Shown here one piece after another: positions 34,268 to 44,362 of a DNA stretch of 64,000 nucleotides. Position numbers and translations under genes: made by a program. The number at the start of each line of letters is the position of its first letter. Within the stretch, counting starts at the first letter, position 1. The stretch is from JAJEFO01 sp965214325 (GTDB lineage: Bacteria > Pseudomonadota > Alphaproteobacteria > Rhodobacterales > Rhodobacteraceae), in contig CBDCBG010000006.1 in assembly GCA_965214325.1 (NCBI GenBank), positions 4,216,001 through 4,280,000 on the forward strand, given 5' to 3'. Under the pieces are notes generated by a model. That model was not told where the DNA came from. It worked only from the letters and a program-made list of their open reading frames with translations, and did not search any database.

Positions 34268-35755
34268 CTAGGTGTCACCGATGCCCTCATGCTGCCAGGG
34301 CTTGGCAAGGTTTGAGAACCGCGTGAAACGCCCGTCGAAAGCCAGCTCCACCGTTCCGATGGGGCCGTGGCGCTGCTTGCCGATGATCACCTCGGCGCGG
34401 TTGTGGACCCTTTCCATTTCCTCTTGCCACTTCGCTATGGCTTCGCCTTCGTGATCGCCAGGCTTCTCGCGTTCCTTGTAGTACTCTTCCCGAAAGACGA
34501 ACATCACGACATCCGCATCCTGCTCGATCGATCCTGATTCCCGCAGGTCGCTGAGCAACGGGCGCTTGTCTTCGCGTGATTCGACCTGACGGCTCAACTG
34601 GCTGAGCGCGATCACGGGAATCTCCAGCTCCTTGGCGATCGCCTTCAGGCTCTGCGTGATCTCCGAGACCTCGTTGACCCGGCTGTCCCTGATGGTGGAT
34701 GCCCGCACGAGCTGCAGGTAGTCCACGATCAGGGCGTCAAGCCCGTGCTCCCGCTTCAGTCGCCGGGCACGCACGGCCAGCTGGCCAATGGGCAGGGCCG
34801 GCGTGTCGTCGATGTGGAGCGGGCAGGCCTCGAGTTTCTTGGCCGCTTCAACGAACCGGCGGAACTCGGTTTCGTCCATGTCCCCGCTTCGCACGCGCTC
34901 GGACGGTATCTCCGATGCCTCCGACAGGATGCGGGCGGCCAGCTGCTCGGCCGACATCTCCAGGGAGAAGAAGCCGACGACTCCACCGTTGACAGTCTCT
35001 TCACGACCGTCGGGCGACGTTTCCCTGCGGTAGGTCCTGGCAATGTTGAACGCGATGTTCGTTGCCAGCGACGTCTTGCCCATCGACGGCCGTCCCGCAA
35101 TGACAAGCAGGTCCGACTTGTGAAGTCCGCCGATTCTCTTGTCGAGGTCCGCAAATCCGGTGGAAAGGCCTGCCAGGCCTCCGTCCCGCTTGTAGGCGGC
35201 GCCCGCCATGTTCACGGCAGTTGTCAGGGCCGTGAGGAAGGACTGGAAACCGGTCGAGGACCTGCCCGTCTCGGCCACTTCGTAAAGGGCTTGCTCGGCT
35301 TCCGAAATCTGTTCCGCCGGCTCCGTCGAAACGTCGACGCTCGCGGCCTTTTCCGTGATGTCCTTGCCGATCTGCATGAGCTCCCGCCGGATCGAGAAGT
35401 CACGGATCATCTGCGCGTAGTCGCGTGCCGCGAAGGGCGAGATTGCGGATCCCGCCAGCTTGGCCAGATATGCCGGCCCTCCAAGCTCCTTCAGGCCCGG
35501 ATCATCCTCGAGGAATGCCTTCAGAGTGATCGGCGATGCCAGCGTGTTCTTCGAGATGCGGCTCTTCGCCACCTCGAAAATGCGTGCGTGCACCGGATCA
35601 AAGAAGTCCGTTTCCGAGACCAGGGATGCAATGCGGTCGAAGACGTCGTTGTTGGTCAGGATCGCGCCCAGAAGCTGCTGCTCGGCCTCGACGTTGTGCG
35701 GCACGGATTCCTGCGCTTCGGTTCCCGCTTGCCTGATCTGGGTCACTTCGTTCAT
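34268..35755 (-). CDS. dnaB: Replicative DNA helicase DnaB
   Basis: Hexameric 5'-3' helicase of the replication fork, 495 residues. N-terminal domain from PHNVEAEQQLLGAIL, then the RecA-like domain with Walker A in LLVIAGRPSMGKTS (about 222-235), VGFFSLEMSAEQL (H1a), IVDYLQL (Walker B) and ALSQLSRQVESREDKRP, plus an RFS near the end. All expected motifs and the full length are present. It stands alone, with the decayed accessory region downstream and pyrE upstream in the same direction. Confidence 0.97.
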   Translation of the reverse strand: MNEVTQIRQAGTEAQESVPHNVEAEQQLLGAILTNNDVFDRIASLVSETDFFDPVHARIFEVAKSRISKNTLASPITLKAFLEDDPGLKELGGPAYLAKLAGSAISPFAARDYAQMIRDFSIRRELMQIGKDITEKAASVDVSTEPAEQISEAEQALYEVAETGRSSTGFQSFLTALTTAVNMAGAAYKRDGGLAGLSTGFADLDKRIGGLHKSDLLVIAGRPSMGKTSLATNIAFNIARTYRRETSPDGREETVNGGVVGFFSLEMSAEQLAARILSEASEIPSERVRSGDMDETEFRRFVEAAKKLEACPLHIDDTPALPIGQLAVRARRLKREHGLDALIVDYLQLVRASTIRDSRVNEVSEITQSLKAIAKELEIPVIALSQLSRQVESREDKRPLLSDLRESGSIEQDADVVMFVFREEYYKEREKPGDHEGEAIAKWQEEMERVHNRAEVIIGKQRHGPIGTVELAFDGRFTRFSNLAKPWQHEGIGDT

Positions 35756-35927
35756 GACGGCCCCCGCCTCCGGTCACATTTTCCTGCCGAACGCCTGCAC
35801 TATTATCCAATGCGCCCGCGCACGGTCTATCTGGAAATCATGTGGATTGCCTGTGGATGTGCGAAGTGCCCCATCATATTGGGGCAAGCAGGCCTTAGAG
35901 GTCAATACATTGTGTCAGAATTGTCGG

Positions 35928-36620
35928 TCAAGCTGAGTGCGCTTCCTGCCACGCGCGCGGGGCCTCGATGAATGATTCCACCTCTCTCAGGGTGTCGGCA
36001 TCGAATTTCCTTCCGGCCCTTGCGGCTTCGAGCACGTGCCGCCACGTACATAAGTGATGCAGTGCAACTCCATGATTTCCAAGCCGTTCCGAAGTCCCGG
36101 GAAAGATCCCGTAGTAGAAAATCACGGCGGTGTGGGAGCATGCGGCGCCGGCTTCGCGGATGGCGTCGACGAAGGACAGTTTCGAGCCGCCGTCGGTTGT
36201 GAGATCCTCAACAAGAAGCACTCTATCCCCAGCCTTCATCACGCCTTCGATTCGCGCGTTCCGGCCGTGGCCCTTGGGTTCCTTCCGGATGTAGGTCATG
36301 GGCAGGTCGAGGCGTTCCGCCACGAAGGCGGCGAACGGAATGCCGGCCGTTTCTCCGCCGGCGACACTGTCGAATGCATCAACGCCGGTGCGGCGCAAGA
36401 CGCTCGCTGCCAGGTAGTCCATGAGACGGCCTCGAATGACCGGGTAGGAGATCAGCTTCCGGCAATCGATGTAGGTTGGCGAGGGCAGTCCGCTTGACAG
36501 CTTGTAGGGCTCGTCGGCATTGAAGTGCACCGCCTCGGCTTCAAGGAGCATCTCCGCGCTCTGCCGCGCGATTTCGGCATCGTCGGGACAGCTTGAGGGG
36601 GAAGGGATTCTCGGGAACAT
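35928..36620 (-). CDS. pyrE: Orotate phosphoribosyltransferase
   Basis: De novo pyrimidine enzyme making OMP from orotate and PRPP. The 230 residues show YKLSSGLPSPTYIDCRKL, then RKEPKGHGRNARIEG with the catalytic loop Lys/Arg, and the PRPP motif VLLVEDLTTDGGS. ATG 36620 begins the conserved protein; the open frame upstream is antisense to pyrC. It lies just downstream of pyrC with about 60 bases between, so the two are probably one operon. Confidence 0.96.
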   Translation of the reverse strand: MFPRIPSPSSCPDDAEIARQSAEMLLEAEAVHFNADEPYKLSSGLPSPTYIDCRKLISYPVIRGRLMDYLAASVLRRTGVDAFDSVAGGETAGIPFAAFVAERLDLPMTYIRKEPKGHGRNARIEGVMKAGDRVLLVEDLTTDGGSKLSFVDAIREAGAACSHTAVIFYYGIFPGTSERLGNHGVALHHLCTWRHVLEAARAGRKFDADTLREVESFIEAPRAWQEAHSA

Positions 36621-36679
36621 CTTTTGCCTCGCAACTCTGTCTTTCTGGACGTGTCGGCCGGTTCCGGAAGGGCCGCCGC

Positions 36680-37723
36680 TCACGGCGCGACCCGCCAGTG
36701 GACCGGCTTGCCGGGATCGAAAACCGTCACCGGGCCCGCACCGGTCTGCACTTGCCCTGGGAATTCGGCCGGAGCCCCCTTCCGCAGCGTGATCCTGGCA
36801 TCGTTGCGGGGAAGTCGGTAGAAGCTTGCCCCGTGATTCGAGACAAAGCCCTCCAGCCGATCCAACGCACCGGCTTCGTCGAAGACTTCCGCCAGGCAGG
36901 CGAGCGCGACGGGCGCCGTGAAGCATCCGGCGCATCCGCACGCGCTCTCCTTCGCCTCTGTCGCGTGAGGGGCGCTGTCGGTTCCCAGGAAAAAGGCCGG
37001 ATTGCCGCTCGTGGCGGCATTGACCAGCGCCGGCCGGTGGGTGCCGCGCTTCAGGACCGGCAGGCAATAGAAATGCGGCCGGATGCCGCCTGCCAGCATG
37101 TCGTTCCTGTCGAGCATCAGATGCTGGACGGTGATGGTCGCGCCGAGGTCGCCGCCGCCGTCGGCCGCATAGGCAGCGGCCTCTGCGGTAGTGACATGCT
37201 CCATCACCACCCGCAGGCCTGGCGTCCTGCGGCGAATCGGGTCAAGCACCTCGTCGATGAAGACCGCTTCACGATCGAAGATGTCGACCTCGGGGCGTGT
37301 CACCTCGCCGTGGACGCAGAGCGGCAGGCCGGCCTCGGCCATCATTTCGAGGACGCCTCGGATCTTGTCGAAGTCGCGCACTCCGTCCGCGGAATTCGTG
37401 GTGGCACCTGCCGGATACAGCTTGACGGCCTTGACGAGCCCGCTGTCGGCGGCAGCTTTCACGTCAACCGGATCCGTGTCCTCGGTGAGATAGAGCGTCA
37501 TCAGCGGCTCGAATTCGGAACATTCTGGCAGGGCTGCCAGGATGCGGTCTCGATAGGCTGCGGCATCGTGCGCCGTGACGACGGGCGGCGAAAGGTTCGG
37601 CATGATGATGGCGCGGGCGAAATGCGCTGCGGAGCAGGGCAGGACGCCCCTCATCATTGCGCCGTCGCGCAGGTGCAGATGCCAGTCGTCTGGCCGCCTG
37701 ATGGTCAGCGTGGCGCCATTCAT
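36680..37723 (-). CDS. pyrC: Dihydroorotase (class II)
   Basis: Zinc enzyme closing carbamoyl aspartate to dihydroorotate, 347 residues, the class II length. Visible metal and substrate sites: DDWHLHLRDG (first His pair), KAVKLYPAGATTN with the carbamylated Lys, LCVHGEV, VVMEHVTT, and FFLGTDSAPH with the catalytic Asp. Upstream on the other strand a small membrane protein gene diverges. Confidence 0.97.
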   Translation of the reverse strand: MNGATLTIRRPDDWHLHLRDGAMMRGVLPCSAAHFARAIIMPNLSPPVVTAHDAAAYRDRILAALPECSEFEPLMTLYLTEDTDPVDVKAAADSGLVKAVKLYPAGATTNSADGVRDFDKIRGVLEMMAEAGLPLCVHGEVTRPEVDIFDREAVFIDEVLDPIRRRTPGLRVVMEHVTTAEAAAYAADGGGDLGATITVQHLMLDRNDMLAGGIRPHFYCLPVLKRGTHRPALVNAATSGNPAFFLGTDSAPHATEAKESACGCAGCFTAPVALACLAEVFDEAGALDRLEGFVSNHGASFYRLPRNDARITLRKGAPAEFPGQVQTGAGPVTVFDPGKPVHWRVAP

Positions 37724-37821
37724 GCCCTTCCTCTATCGGAACGGGTGCCGGGGTGCCAGAGTCTCGAATTCCGGCGAGAATCGGTTAGGATTGCCGTGGA
37801 ATGACGTGAAAGGGTGACGTG

Positions 37822-38112
37822 ATGCTGGTTGCATTTGTCTTGGGCCTGATAGCAGGCTGGGGTGCCTCCCGTTCCGAAGTTCATGCAAGGAGGCTGCTGT
37901 CGCTGACCCTCTCGATTGACGGGGACTCGATCAAGGCGGTCGAACTGCGCGCGATCGCGCTTGCCGGATGCATCCTGCTAGCGGCGGTCGCTTCATGGCT
38001 TGTGTCGGAGGATCACGCGGTGCCTTTGGCAATCGGCGTGCTGGCCGGTGTCTTGCTGCCGCGCCTGCAGGACCGCGTTCGTGCCGCAAGGGTGCCCGAC
38101 TACGACAGTTGA
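37822..38112 (+). CDS. Small membrane protein, uncharacterised
   Basis: A 96-residue protein with two or three hydrophobic segments: an N-terminal VAFVLGLIAGWGAS span, a central LAGCILLAAVASWLV span and a weaker third. The C-terminus is basic. The ATG follows an in-frame GTG and has an AAAGGG site. I do not recognise a family. It stands alone between pyrC and the acyl-CoA dehydrogenase. Confidence 0.6.
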   Translation: MLVAFVLGLIAGWGASRSEVHARRLLSLTLSIDGDSIKAVELRAIALAGCILLAAVASWLVSEDHAVPLAIGVLAGVLLPRLQDRVRAARVPDYDS

Positions 38113-38279
38113 GACGAACCGGCTGCAGTCAGCGGCCCGGTCTGACGGGAGCGCAATTGGCCCGTGCGGGCCGGCGGCGTATCGCGTTCATGCTGATCTC
38201 GCGAGACCAGGCTGAACGGCCGGCGCCGAGTCCTTGACGGTTCGGCCGGGTCTTCAAGGCGGGTGGTCGTGGGGCGGAC

Positions 38280-39500
38280 TCAGAAAAAAGCCTGCAATCC
38301 GGTCTGTGCCCGGCCCAGGATCAGCGCGTGAATGTCATGCGTGCCCTCGTAGGTGTTCACGGTCTCCAGGTTCATCGCGTGGCGCATGACCTGGAACTCA
38401 TCCGAGATCCCGTTGCCGCCATGCATGTCGCGTGACATGCGGGCGATGTCGAGCGCCTTGCCGCAGTTGTTGCGCTTGAGGATCGAAATCATCTCCGGAG
38501 CGGCGCGGCCTTCGTCCATCAACCGGCCAACGCGCAGCGTGCCCTGAAGCCCAAGCGCGATTTCGGTTTGCATGTCGGCCAGTTTCTTCTGGAACAGCTG
38601 TGTGGCCGCTATCGGCCTGCCGAACTGCTTGCGGACCAGGCCGTATTGCCGCGCGGCCGTCCAGCAGAACTCCGCGGCGCCCAAAACGCCCCAGGCGATG
38701 CCGTAACGCGCGCGGTTCAGGCATCCAAAGGGGCCCTTGAGCCCCTCCACGTCGGGCAGGAGCGCCTCCTCGCCGACTTCGACGTCGTTGAGCACGATCT
38801 CTCCGGTCACGCTTGCTCTCAAAGACTGCTTCCCCTCGATCCTTGGCGCCGACAGCCCCTTTGCGCCCCTTTCAAGCACGAAGCCCCGAATCTTGCCCCC
38901 GTGGTCGTCGGACTTCGCCCAAACGACGAAGACATCGGCGATCGGGGAGTTTGATATCCACGTTTTTGAGCCGTTCAGCCGGTAGCCGCCGCCATCCCTC
39001 TCGGCGCGCGTCTTCATGCCGCCCGGATCGGAGCCCGCATCCGCCTCGGTCAGGCCGAAGCAGCCGATGAGGTTGCCCGCCGCGAGGCCGGGAAGATACC
39101 TCTCGCGCTGTGCGTTCGTGCCGTAGGCAAGTATCGGATGCATGACCAGCGAAGACTGGACCGACATCATGGAGCGGTAGCCGGAATCGATTCGCTCGAT
39201 TTCGCGGGCTACGAGACCATAGGTGACATAGCTGGAGCCGAGACCGCCGAACTCTTCGGGAATCGTGACACCCAGCAGCCCGGCCTCGCCCATCTCCGCC
39301 ATGACTTCCGGTTCCACGCGCTCCTCGGCATAGGCCGCCATGATGCGGGGCGCGAGGCGGGTGTCCGCGAAAGTCCGGGCCGACTCGGCAAGCATCCGTT
39401 CGTCCTCGGTCAACTGGTCGGCGAGGCGAAACGGATCCTCCCATGAAAATTCCGAGAGATCCGGTGCGTTCCTGGCCTTGATTCTGTCCTGCGCGTTCAA
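38280..39500 (-). CDS. gcdH: Glutaryl-CoA dehydrogenase
   Basis: FAD-dependent acyl-CoA dehydrogenase of 406 residues that oxidises and decarboxylates glutaryl-CoA to crotonyl-CoA in lysine and tryptophan degradation. Subfamily marks are GSKTWISNSPIADVFVVWA, SYVTYGLVAREIERIDSGYRS, and the C-terminal NTYEGTHDIHALILGR with the catalytic Glu. Overall similarity fits GcdH better than short- or medium-chain enzymes. It is transcribed alone and precedes infC on the same strand. Confidence 0.93.
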   Translation of the reverse strand: MNAQDRIKARNAPDLSEFSWEDPFRLADQLTEDERMLAESARTFADTRLAPRIMAAYAEERVEPEVMAEMGEAGLLGVTIPEEFGGLGSSYVTYGLVAREIERIDSGYRSMMSVQSSLVMHPILAYGTNAQRERYLPGLAAGNLIGCFGLTEADAGSDPGGMKTRAERDGGGYRLNGSKTWISNSPIADVFVVWAKSDDHGGKIRGFVLERGAKGLSAPRIEGKQSLRASVTGEIVLNDVEVGEEALLPDVEGLKGPFGCLNRARYGIAWGVLGAAEFCWTAARQYGLVRKQFGRPIAATQLFQKKLADMQTEIALGLQGTLRVGRLMDEGRAAPEMISILKRNNCGKALDIARMSRDMHGGNGISDEFQVMRHAMNLETVNTYEGTHDIHALILGRAQTGLQAFF

Positions 39501-39546
39501 GCCTTGACCCTTCCTGCGGCCGGCATTCGCGGAGCGGCAGGCCCTT

Positions 39547-40089
<543 letters not shown>

Positions 40090-40299
40090 GGTGACATGTC
40101 CTTTTCTTGTTGCTACAGGTGCACGAAATTATTCCCGGACTTGGGGGGATTCAACCGGATTTGCAAGGCAAATCGGCTAGAGCGTTTGCAGATTCCTGCC
40201 GCCCTGTTGCCTGTCCTCGCATCTGCCCGGAGAGGCGGCATTGCAGCCAGGTCTCGGAGGGAGCCATGCGTGCCGCCTGGCACGGGCGCGAAACGGGCG

Positions 40300-41136
40300 T
40301 CAGATGCCGTCGCCGACAAAGGCCTTCTCGACAACGTAGTGTCGTGGATCGCTGTTCGCGCCCTCTTCAAGCCCGAATCCCTCGAGGACGGCCTTCATGT
40401 CCTTGATGAAGTCGAACGACCCGCAGACCATGCCGCGGTCCTTGTCCGGGCTGATGCCGTCGATGGCCGGATCGGTGAACGCCCTGCCCGACAAGAGGTT
40501 GTCGGTGATCCTGCCCATGGTCGGGCTGTGCTCTCGCGTGGTCGAGGGGCAGTATCTCAGCTTGTCCGCAATGCCTTCGCCGATGAGTTCGGCAAGCAGG
40601 TCGTCGGCGCGGACGCTCTCGACCAGCTCGCGGCCGTAATCCAGTTCCGCCACGTCGCGGCATGTATGCATCAGGATGATTTCGCCGTAACGATCATAGG
40701 TGTCCGGATCACGCACCAGCGAGGCGAAGGGCGCGATGCCGGTTCCGGTCGCGAAGAGCCAGAGGCGGTCGCCGGGAAGCAGCGCGTCGAGCACAAGCGT
40801 TCCTACGGGCTTGGTGCGAAGTATGATCAGCTCTCCCTGCCGGATATGCTGGAGCCGTGAGGTCAGCGGTCCGTCCGGAACCTTGATCGAGTAGAATTCC
40901 AGTTCGTCGTCCCATGCGGGAGAGGCGATGGAATAGGCGCGGAGAAGGGGCTTGCCACTGTCCCCCATGAGCCCGAGCATCACGAACTCGCCCGAGCGAA
41001 AGCGCAGGGAGGCTGGTCGGGTCACGCGGAAGGAGAACAGCCGATCTGTCCAGTGCCGGACATGTGTCACGGTCTGGGCGTCAGGCAGCGTAACCGTCCT
41101 GGCATTCACGGTGGTCGCGGGCATCTGGTCGGTCAT
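40300..41136 (-). CDS. fpr: Ferredoxin--NADP reductase
   Basis: FAD enzyme transferring electrons between NADPH and ferredoxin, 278 residues. Motifs: LLRAYSIASPAWDDELEF (R-x-Y-S FAD site), GTGIAPFASL (pyrophosphate), and the C-terminal GMVCGSFDFIKD followed by VEKAFV. It is the last gene of the cysteine cluster direction, 60 bases after the DUF934 gene, and probably provides reducing power for sulfite reductase. Subclass IA bacterial Fpr. Confidence 0.95.
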   Translation of the reverse strand: MTDQMPATTVNARTVTLPDAQTVTHVRHWTDRLFSFRVTRPASLRFRSGEFVMLGLMGDSGKPLLRAYSIASPAWDDELEFYSIKVPDGPLTSRLQHIRQGELIILRTKPVGTLVLDALLPGDRLWLFATGTGIAPFASLVRDPDTYDRYGEIILMHTCRDVAELDYGRELVESVRADDLLAELIGEGIADKLRYCPSTTREHSPTMGRITDNLLSGRAFTDPAIDGISPDKDRGMVCGSFDFIKDMKAVLEGFGLEEGANSDPRHYVVEKAFVGDGI

Positions 41137-41199
41137 GGCTTGTGCGCCGGTTGCATTGGCGTCCCTTCCTAGAGATCGCGTTTGGTGGAGTAAACGGCC

Positions 41200-41613
41200 T
41201 TATGCGCGCAGTCGGGCCTGATAGTCGTGGGATTGCCAATTTGCCCGCCGCAACCATTGTTCCTCTGGCTGGCGGGCGGCAAGTTCTTCATCGATCTCGA
41301 CTTCGTCGAATCCCGCGCGGCGCGCCATCGCGTACTGATCGGCAATCACGTGGCCGCCGGCACGAAGGCGGCCGCTGTATCCCATCAGTCGCAGGACGCG
41401 GGCAATGGTGAAGCCGCGCCCGTCCGCGAATTCCGGAAAATTCACGCGAATCAGGTCAGCTGCAGCGAGGCGGTCGTTCAGTGTTGTCGGATCGGCGTCC
41501 GGGGCAAGCTCCACGGCAAGCCCGGTCCGGCCTGCCGGAAGCTGGTCGGGCGACCAGAATTCCCGGTCCCGATCCTCTGCGCGGAATCCGCTGTCCGTTA
41601 CCAGAATCTTCAT
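41200..41613 (-). CDS. DUF934 protein of the sulfate assimilation cluster
   Basis: A 137-residue protein of the DUF934 family, seen beside cysH in many proteobacteria and named oxidoreductase in some annotations. The start MKILVTDSGF, DLIRVNFPEFADGRGF and LRAGGHVIADQ segments are characteristic. The ATG overlaps the cysH stop by four bases. Its biochemical role is unknown; co-occurrence suggests help in sulfite reduction or reductase assembly. Confidence 0.9.
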   Translation of the reverse strand: MKILVTDSGFRAEDRDREFWSPDQLPAGRTGLAVELAPDADPTTLNDRLAAADLIRVNFPEFADGRGFTIARVLRLMGYSGRLRAGGHVIADQYAMARRAGFDEVEIDEELAARQPEEQWLRRANWQSHDYQARLRA

Positions 41614-42362
41614 GCGAGCTCCCCTTCCGAAGCCCTGCGAGCCAGCCGGCCCTCCAGGAAGTGAATCCCGCACTCGTCCTTGTCGAGCCCTCGCCAGCGT
41701 CCGGCGCGCAGGTCCTCTCCCGGTGCGACGGGTGTCGTGCAGGGAAGGCATCCAAGCGATGGAAAGCGCTTTGCGACGAGAGGATGCCGTGGCAAGCGGT
41801 TGTTGCCGATGTAGTCCTGCACATCTGAAGCGGACCAGTGGGCGAGCGGGTTGACCTTGATCCGCGTGCCGTCGTCCACCTCGAAGAAGTCCAGCGCCGC
41901 GCGCTGGCCTCCGTGATTCCGCTTGCGGCCGGTCACCCATGTCTCGAATCCGGCCAATGCGGCTTGCAGCGGCCCGGTCTTGCGCAAATTGCAGCAGGCA
42001 TCAGGGTCGCGGCGATGCAGGTCGCCGCCCGGATCGTTCCGGAACAAGGGTTCCCGATCCGGCCGGATCACGCGAACGTCGGTCAGCCTGAGGTGCCGGG
42101 CGACCTCGCGCTGGTAATCCAGCGTTTCCGGAAACAGCATTTCGGTGTCAACGAAAAGGACGGGGGTGGTCCGGTCGATGACGCTGACCATGTGCAGGAG
42201 CACGACCGCCTCGGCACCGAACGACGAGACAAGGGCTGCGTTGCCGATCTCGGGGTCGCGAAGGGCATGTGCCAGCACGTCTGCCGCCGCGTGACGCGCG
42301 AATCGGCGATTCAGTTCGGTCGCGCGTTCGGCGGGCGGGGCGAGGGGGGCTTCAAGCGGCAT
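41610..42362 (-). CDS. cysH: Adenylyl-sulfate reductase (CysH, 4Fe-4S type)
   Basis: Reduces APS (or PAPS) to sulfite with thioredoxin. The 250 residues include SSFGAEAVVLLHM (P-loop-like), the cluster ligands CC in DACCNLRKTGPL and C-L-P-C-T, and the catalytic KDECGIHF. Both the CC and CxxC pairs are present, which indicates the 4Fe-4S APS-reductase form rather than the cluster-free PAPS form. ATG 42362 overlaps the end of cysI by eleven bases. Confidence 0.95.
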   Translation of the reverse strand: MPLEAPLAPPAERATELNRRFARHAAADVLAHALRDPEIGNAALVSSFGAEAVVLLHMVSVIDRTTPVLFVDTEMLFPETLDYQREVARHLRLTDVRVIRPDREPLFRNDPGGDLHRRDPDACCNLRKTGPLQAALAGFETWVTGRKRNHGGQRAALDFFEVDDGTRIKVNPLAHWSASDVQDYIGNNRLPRHPLVAKRFPSLGCLPCTTPVAPGEDLRAGRWRGLDKDECGIHFLEGRLARRASEGELA

Positions 42363-44022
42363 TGGCCACGACCCTTTCCGGATACAGGGCCGCCTTGAAC
42401 GGCCCGATTCCCAACCGTCGGTACGTTTGGAGAAAGCTCTCCTTCCCGTCGCTGCGCAGGTCGAGATAGGCGTGGACCAGCCGTTCGATGGCGGGGACGA
42501 TCTCGTCCGCCGGGAATCCGGGTCCTGCACGCTCGCCGATCGCCGCCGTTTCGGTTCCGTCGCCGCCGAGCGTGATCTGGTAGTTCTCGACGCCGGCACG
42601 GTCGAGACCAAGTATTCCGATATGTCCCACGTGATGGTGTCCGCAGGCGTTTATGCAGCCCGAGATCTTGATCTTCAGGTTCCCGATCCCGTGCTCGAGC
42701 TTCAAATCGTCGAACCTGTGCGCAATCTCCTGCGCAATCGGAATCGAGCGCGCGGTCGCCAAGGCACAATAATCCATTCCCGGGCATGCAATGATGTCCG
42801 AGATCAGTCCGACATTGGCCGCGGCCAGCCCGTGCTCCCTGAGAACCGAATGGACCGCCGGAAGATCCGACTTGTGCACGTGCGGCAGGATGACGTTCTG
42901 CTCGTGGCTGATGCGCAGCTCGTCATGGCCGAAACGCTCGGCGAGATCCGCCAACGCACGCATCTGGCTGGATGTGGCATCCCCCGGCGTTGCCCCATGC
43001 GCCTTCAGCGAGACGGTGACGATCGCGTAGCCTTCGGCCTTGTGGGGGGCAAGGTTGGTATCGGTCCATGAGCGAAAGGCCGGATCAGCCTTTCGCGCCG
43101 TTTCGTACCGGCCCATGGGTGCCGAACGGAAGGCGGGAGGCGCGAAGGACCGTTCGATGCGCGCCAGCATCGCCTGGCCGGCTCCTCCGAACCGCGATCT
43201 CAACTGCTCGAACCGGGCGTCCACGCGGGCGCGGAATTCGTCCAGGCCGGTTTCGGCAACCGTGACCTTGATCCGCGCCTTGTACTTGTTGTCCCTCCGT
43301 CCGAGCGCGTTGTACACGCTGACGATGGCTTCAAGATAGGGCAGCAGGTCGATGCGCGGCAGGAACTCCCGGATGACCTTGCCGATCATGGGCGTCCGTC
43401 CGAGGCCACCGCCGACAATGACCTCGAACCCCGGTTCTCCGGTCCCGTTCAGGATCATTCGCAATCCGATGTCATGGGCGCGCGTCACGGCCCTGTCGTT
43501 TGGCGAGCCGGTGACGGCGATCTTGAATTTCCTGGGAAGGAACTGGAATTCCGGATGGTCGGTCGACCATTGGCGCATCAGTTCCGCCACGGGTCGCGGA
43601 TCCGCGATCTCGTCGGCGGCGGCGCCCGCGAAATGGTCGGCCGTGACGTTTCGGATCGTGTTGCCGCTCGTCTGTATTGCATGCATCTCGACTTCGGCGA
43701 GTGCGTCCAGGATGTCGGGAGTGTCCTCCAGCCTTGGCCAGTTGAACTGAACGTTCTGCCGCGTCGTGAAGTGGCCGTACCCCTTGTCCCAACGCTCCGC
43801 GATCATCGCAAGCTGCCGCATCTGCCCGGAATCGAGCGTCCCGTACGGGATCGCGACGCGCAGCATGTAGGCGTGCAGCTGCAGGTACAGGCCGTTCATC
43901 AGCCGAAGCGGCTTGAATTCGTCCTCGGTCAGGCTGCCGTCGATCCGCCGCTCGACCTGGGCTCGAAACTGTGCCACGCGCTCCCGCACGAAGGCGTCGT
44001 CGAAGTCCGAATACTGGTACAT
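42352..44022 (-). CDS. cysI: Nitrite/sulfite reductase (CysI-like)
   Basis: Siroheme and 4Fe-4S enzyme of 556 residues reducing sulfite to sulfide. It has duplicated ferredoxin-like halves. Landmarks are FTTRQNVQFNWPRL, RNVTADHFAGA, LGRTPMIGKVIREFLP, and the C-terminal cluster ligands around CPGMDYCALA and SGCINACGHHHVG. ATG 44022 begins MYQYSDFDDAFV. Lies between DUF2849 and cysH. Siroheme would come from the upstream cysG. A nitrite role is excluded only by context. Confidence 0.95.
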   Translation of the reverse strand: MYQYSDFDDAFVRERVAQFRAQVERRIDGSLTEDEFKPLRLMNGLYLQLHAYMLRVAIPYGTLDSGQMRQLAMIAERWDKGYGHFTTRQNVQFNWPRLEDTPDILDALAEVEMHAIQTSGNTIRNVTADHFAGAAADEIADPRPVAELMRQWSTDHPEFQFLPRKFKIAVTGSPNDRAVTRAHDIGLRMILNGTGEPGFEVIVGGGLGRTPMIGKVIREFLPRIDLLPYLEAIVSVYNALGRRDNKYKARIKVTVAETGLDEFRARVDARFEQLRSRFGGAGQAMLARIERSFAPPAFRSAPMGRYETARKADPAFRSWTDTNLAPHKAEGYAIVTVSLKAHGATPGDATSSQMRALADLAERFGHDELRISHEQNVILPHVHKSDLPAVHSVLREHGLAAANVGLISDIIACPGMDYCALATARSIPIAQEIAHRFDDLKLEHGIGNLKIKISGCINACGHHHVGHIGILGLDRAGVENYQITLGGDGTETAAIGERAGPGFPADEIVPAIERLVHAYLDLRSDGKESFLQTYRRLGIGPFKAALYPERVVANAA

Positions 44023-44026
44023 TGGC

Positions 44027-44362
44027 TCAGGACCCTTCGAATTGACTTGCAAGGGAGACGGGCCGTTCCTGCTGCTTGCCATGGCAGTAGTTCGAGGGAC
44101 CCTTCGTGCGCAGCGCTTCGCGAACATGGACGGGGACCGGGCCGCTCTCGCTCGAGACGGCGTCGGCCAGATAGGCCCCTACGACAAGATCGGGTTGCGA
44201 GATCGCAAAGAGAAGCCGGTCTTCGGCGACCGCCTCGTCCTCGAGAAGCTCGGCTTCCGACATGTTGCGTGTCCAGCGGTCGTCGGCGGTCAGCCACACG
44301 GTGTCTCCTTCGAGAAGCGAGCTGGCCGTGACGACTTTCGTTGAATCGCGGTGGCGGCTCAC
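44027..44362 (-). CDS. DUF2849 protein
   Basis: A 111-residue protein of the DUF2849 family, typically located between cysG and cysI in Rhodobacterales and Rhizobiales. The N-terminus has VVTASSLLEGDTVWLTADDRW. No catalytic motif is evident. The ATG overlaps the cysG stop by four bases. A role in sulfite reductase function is only suggested by position. Confidence 0.9.
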   Translation of the reverse strand: MSRHRDSTKVVTASSLLEGDTVWLTADDRWTRNMSEAELLEDEAVAEDRLLFAISQPDLVVGAYLADAVSSESGPVPVHVREALRTKGPSNYCHGKQQERPVSLASQFEGS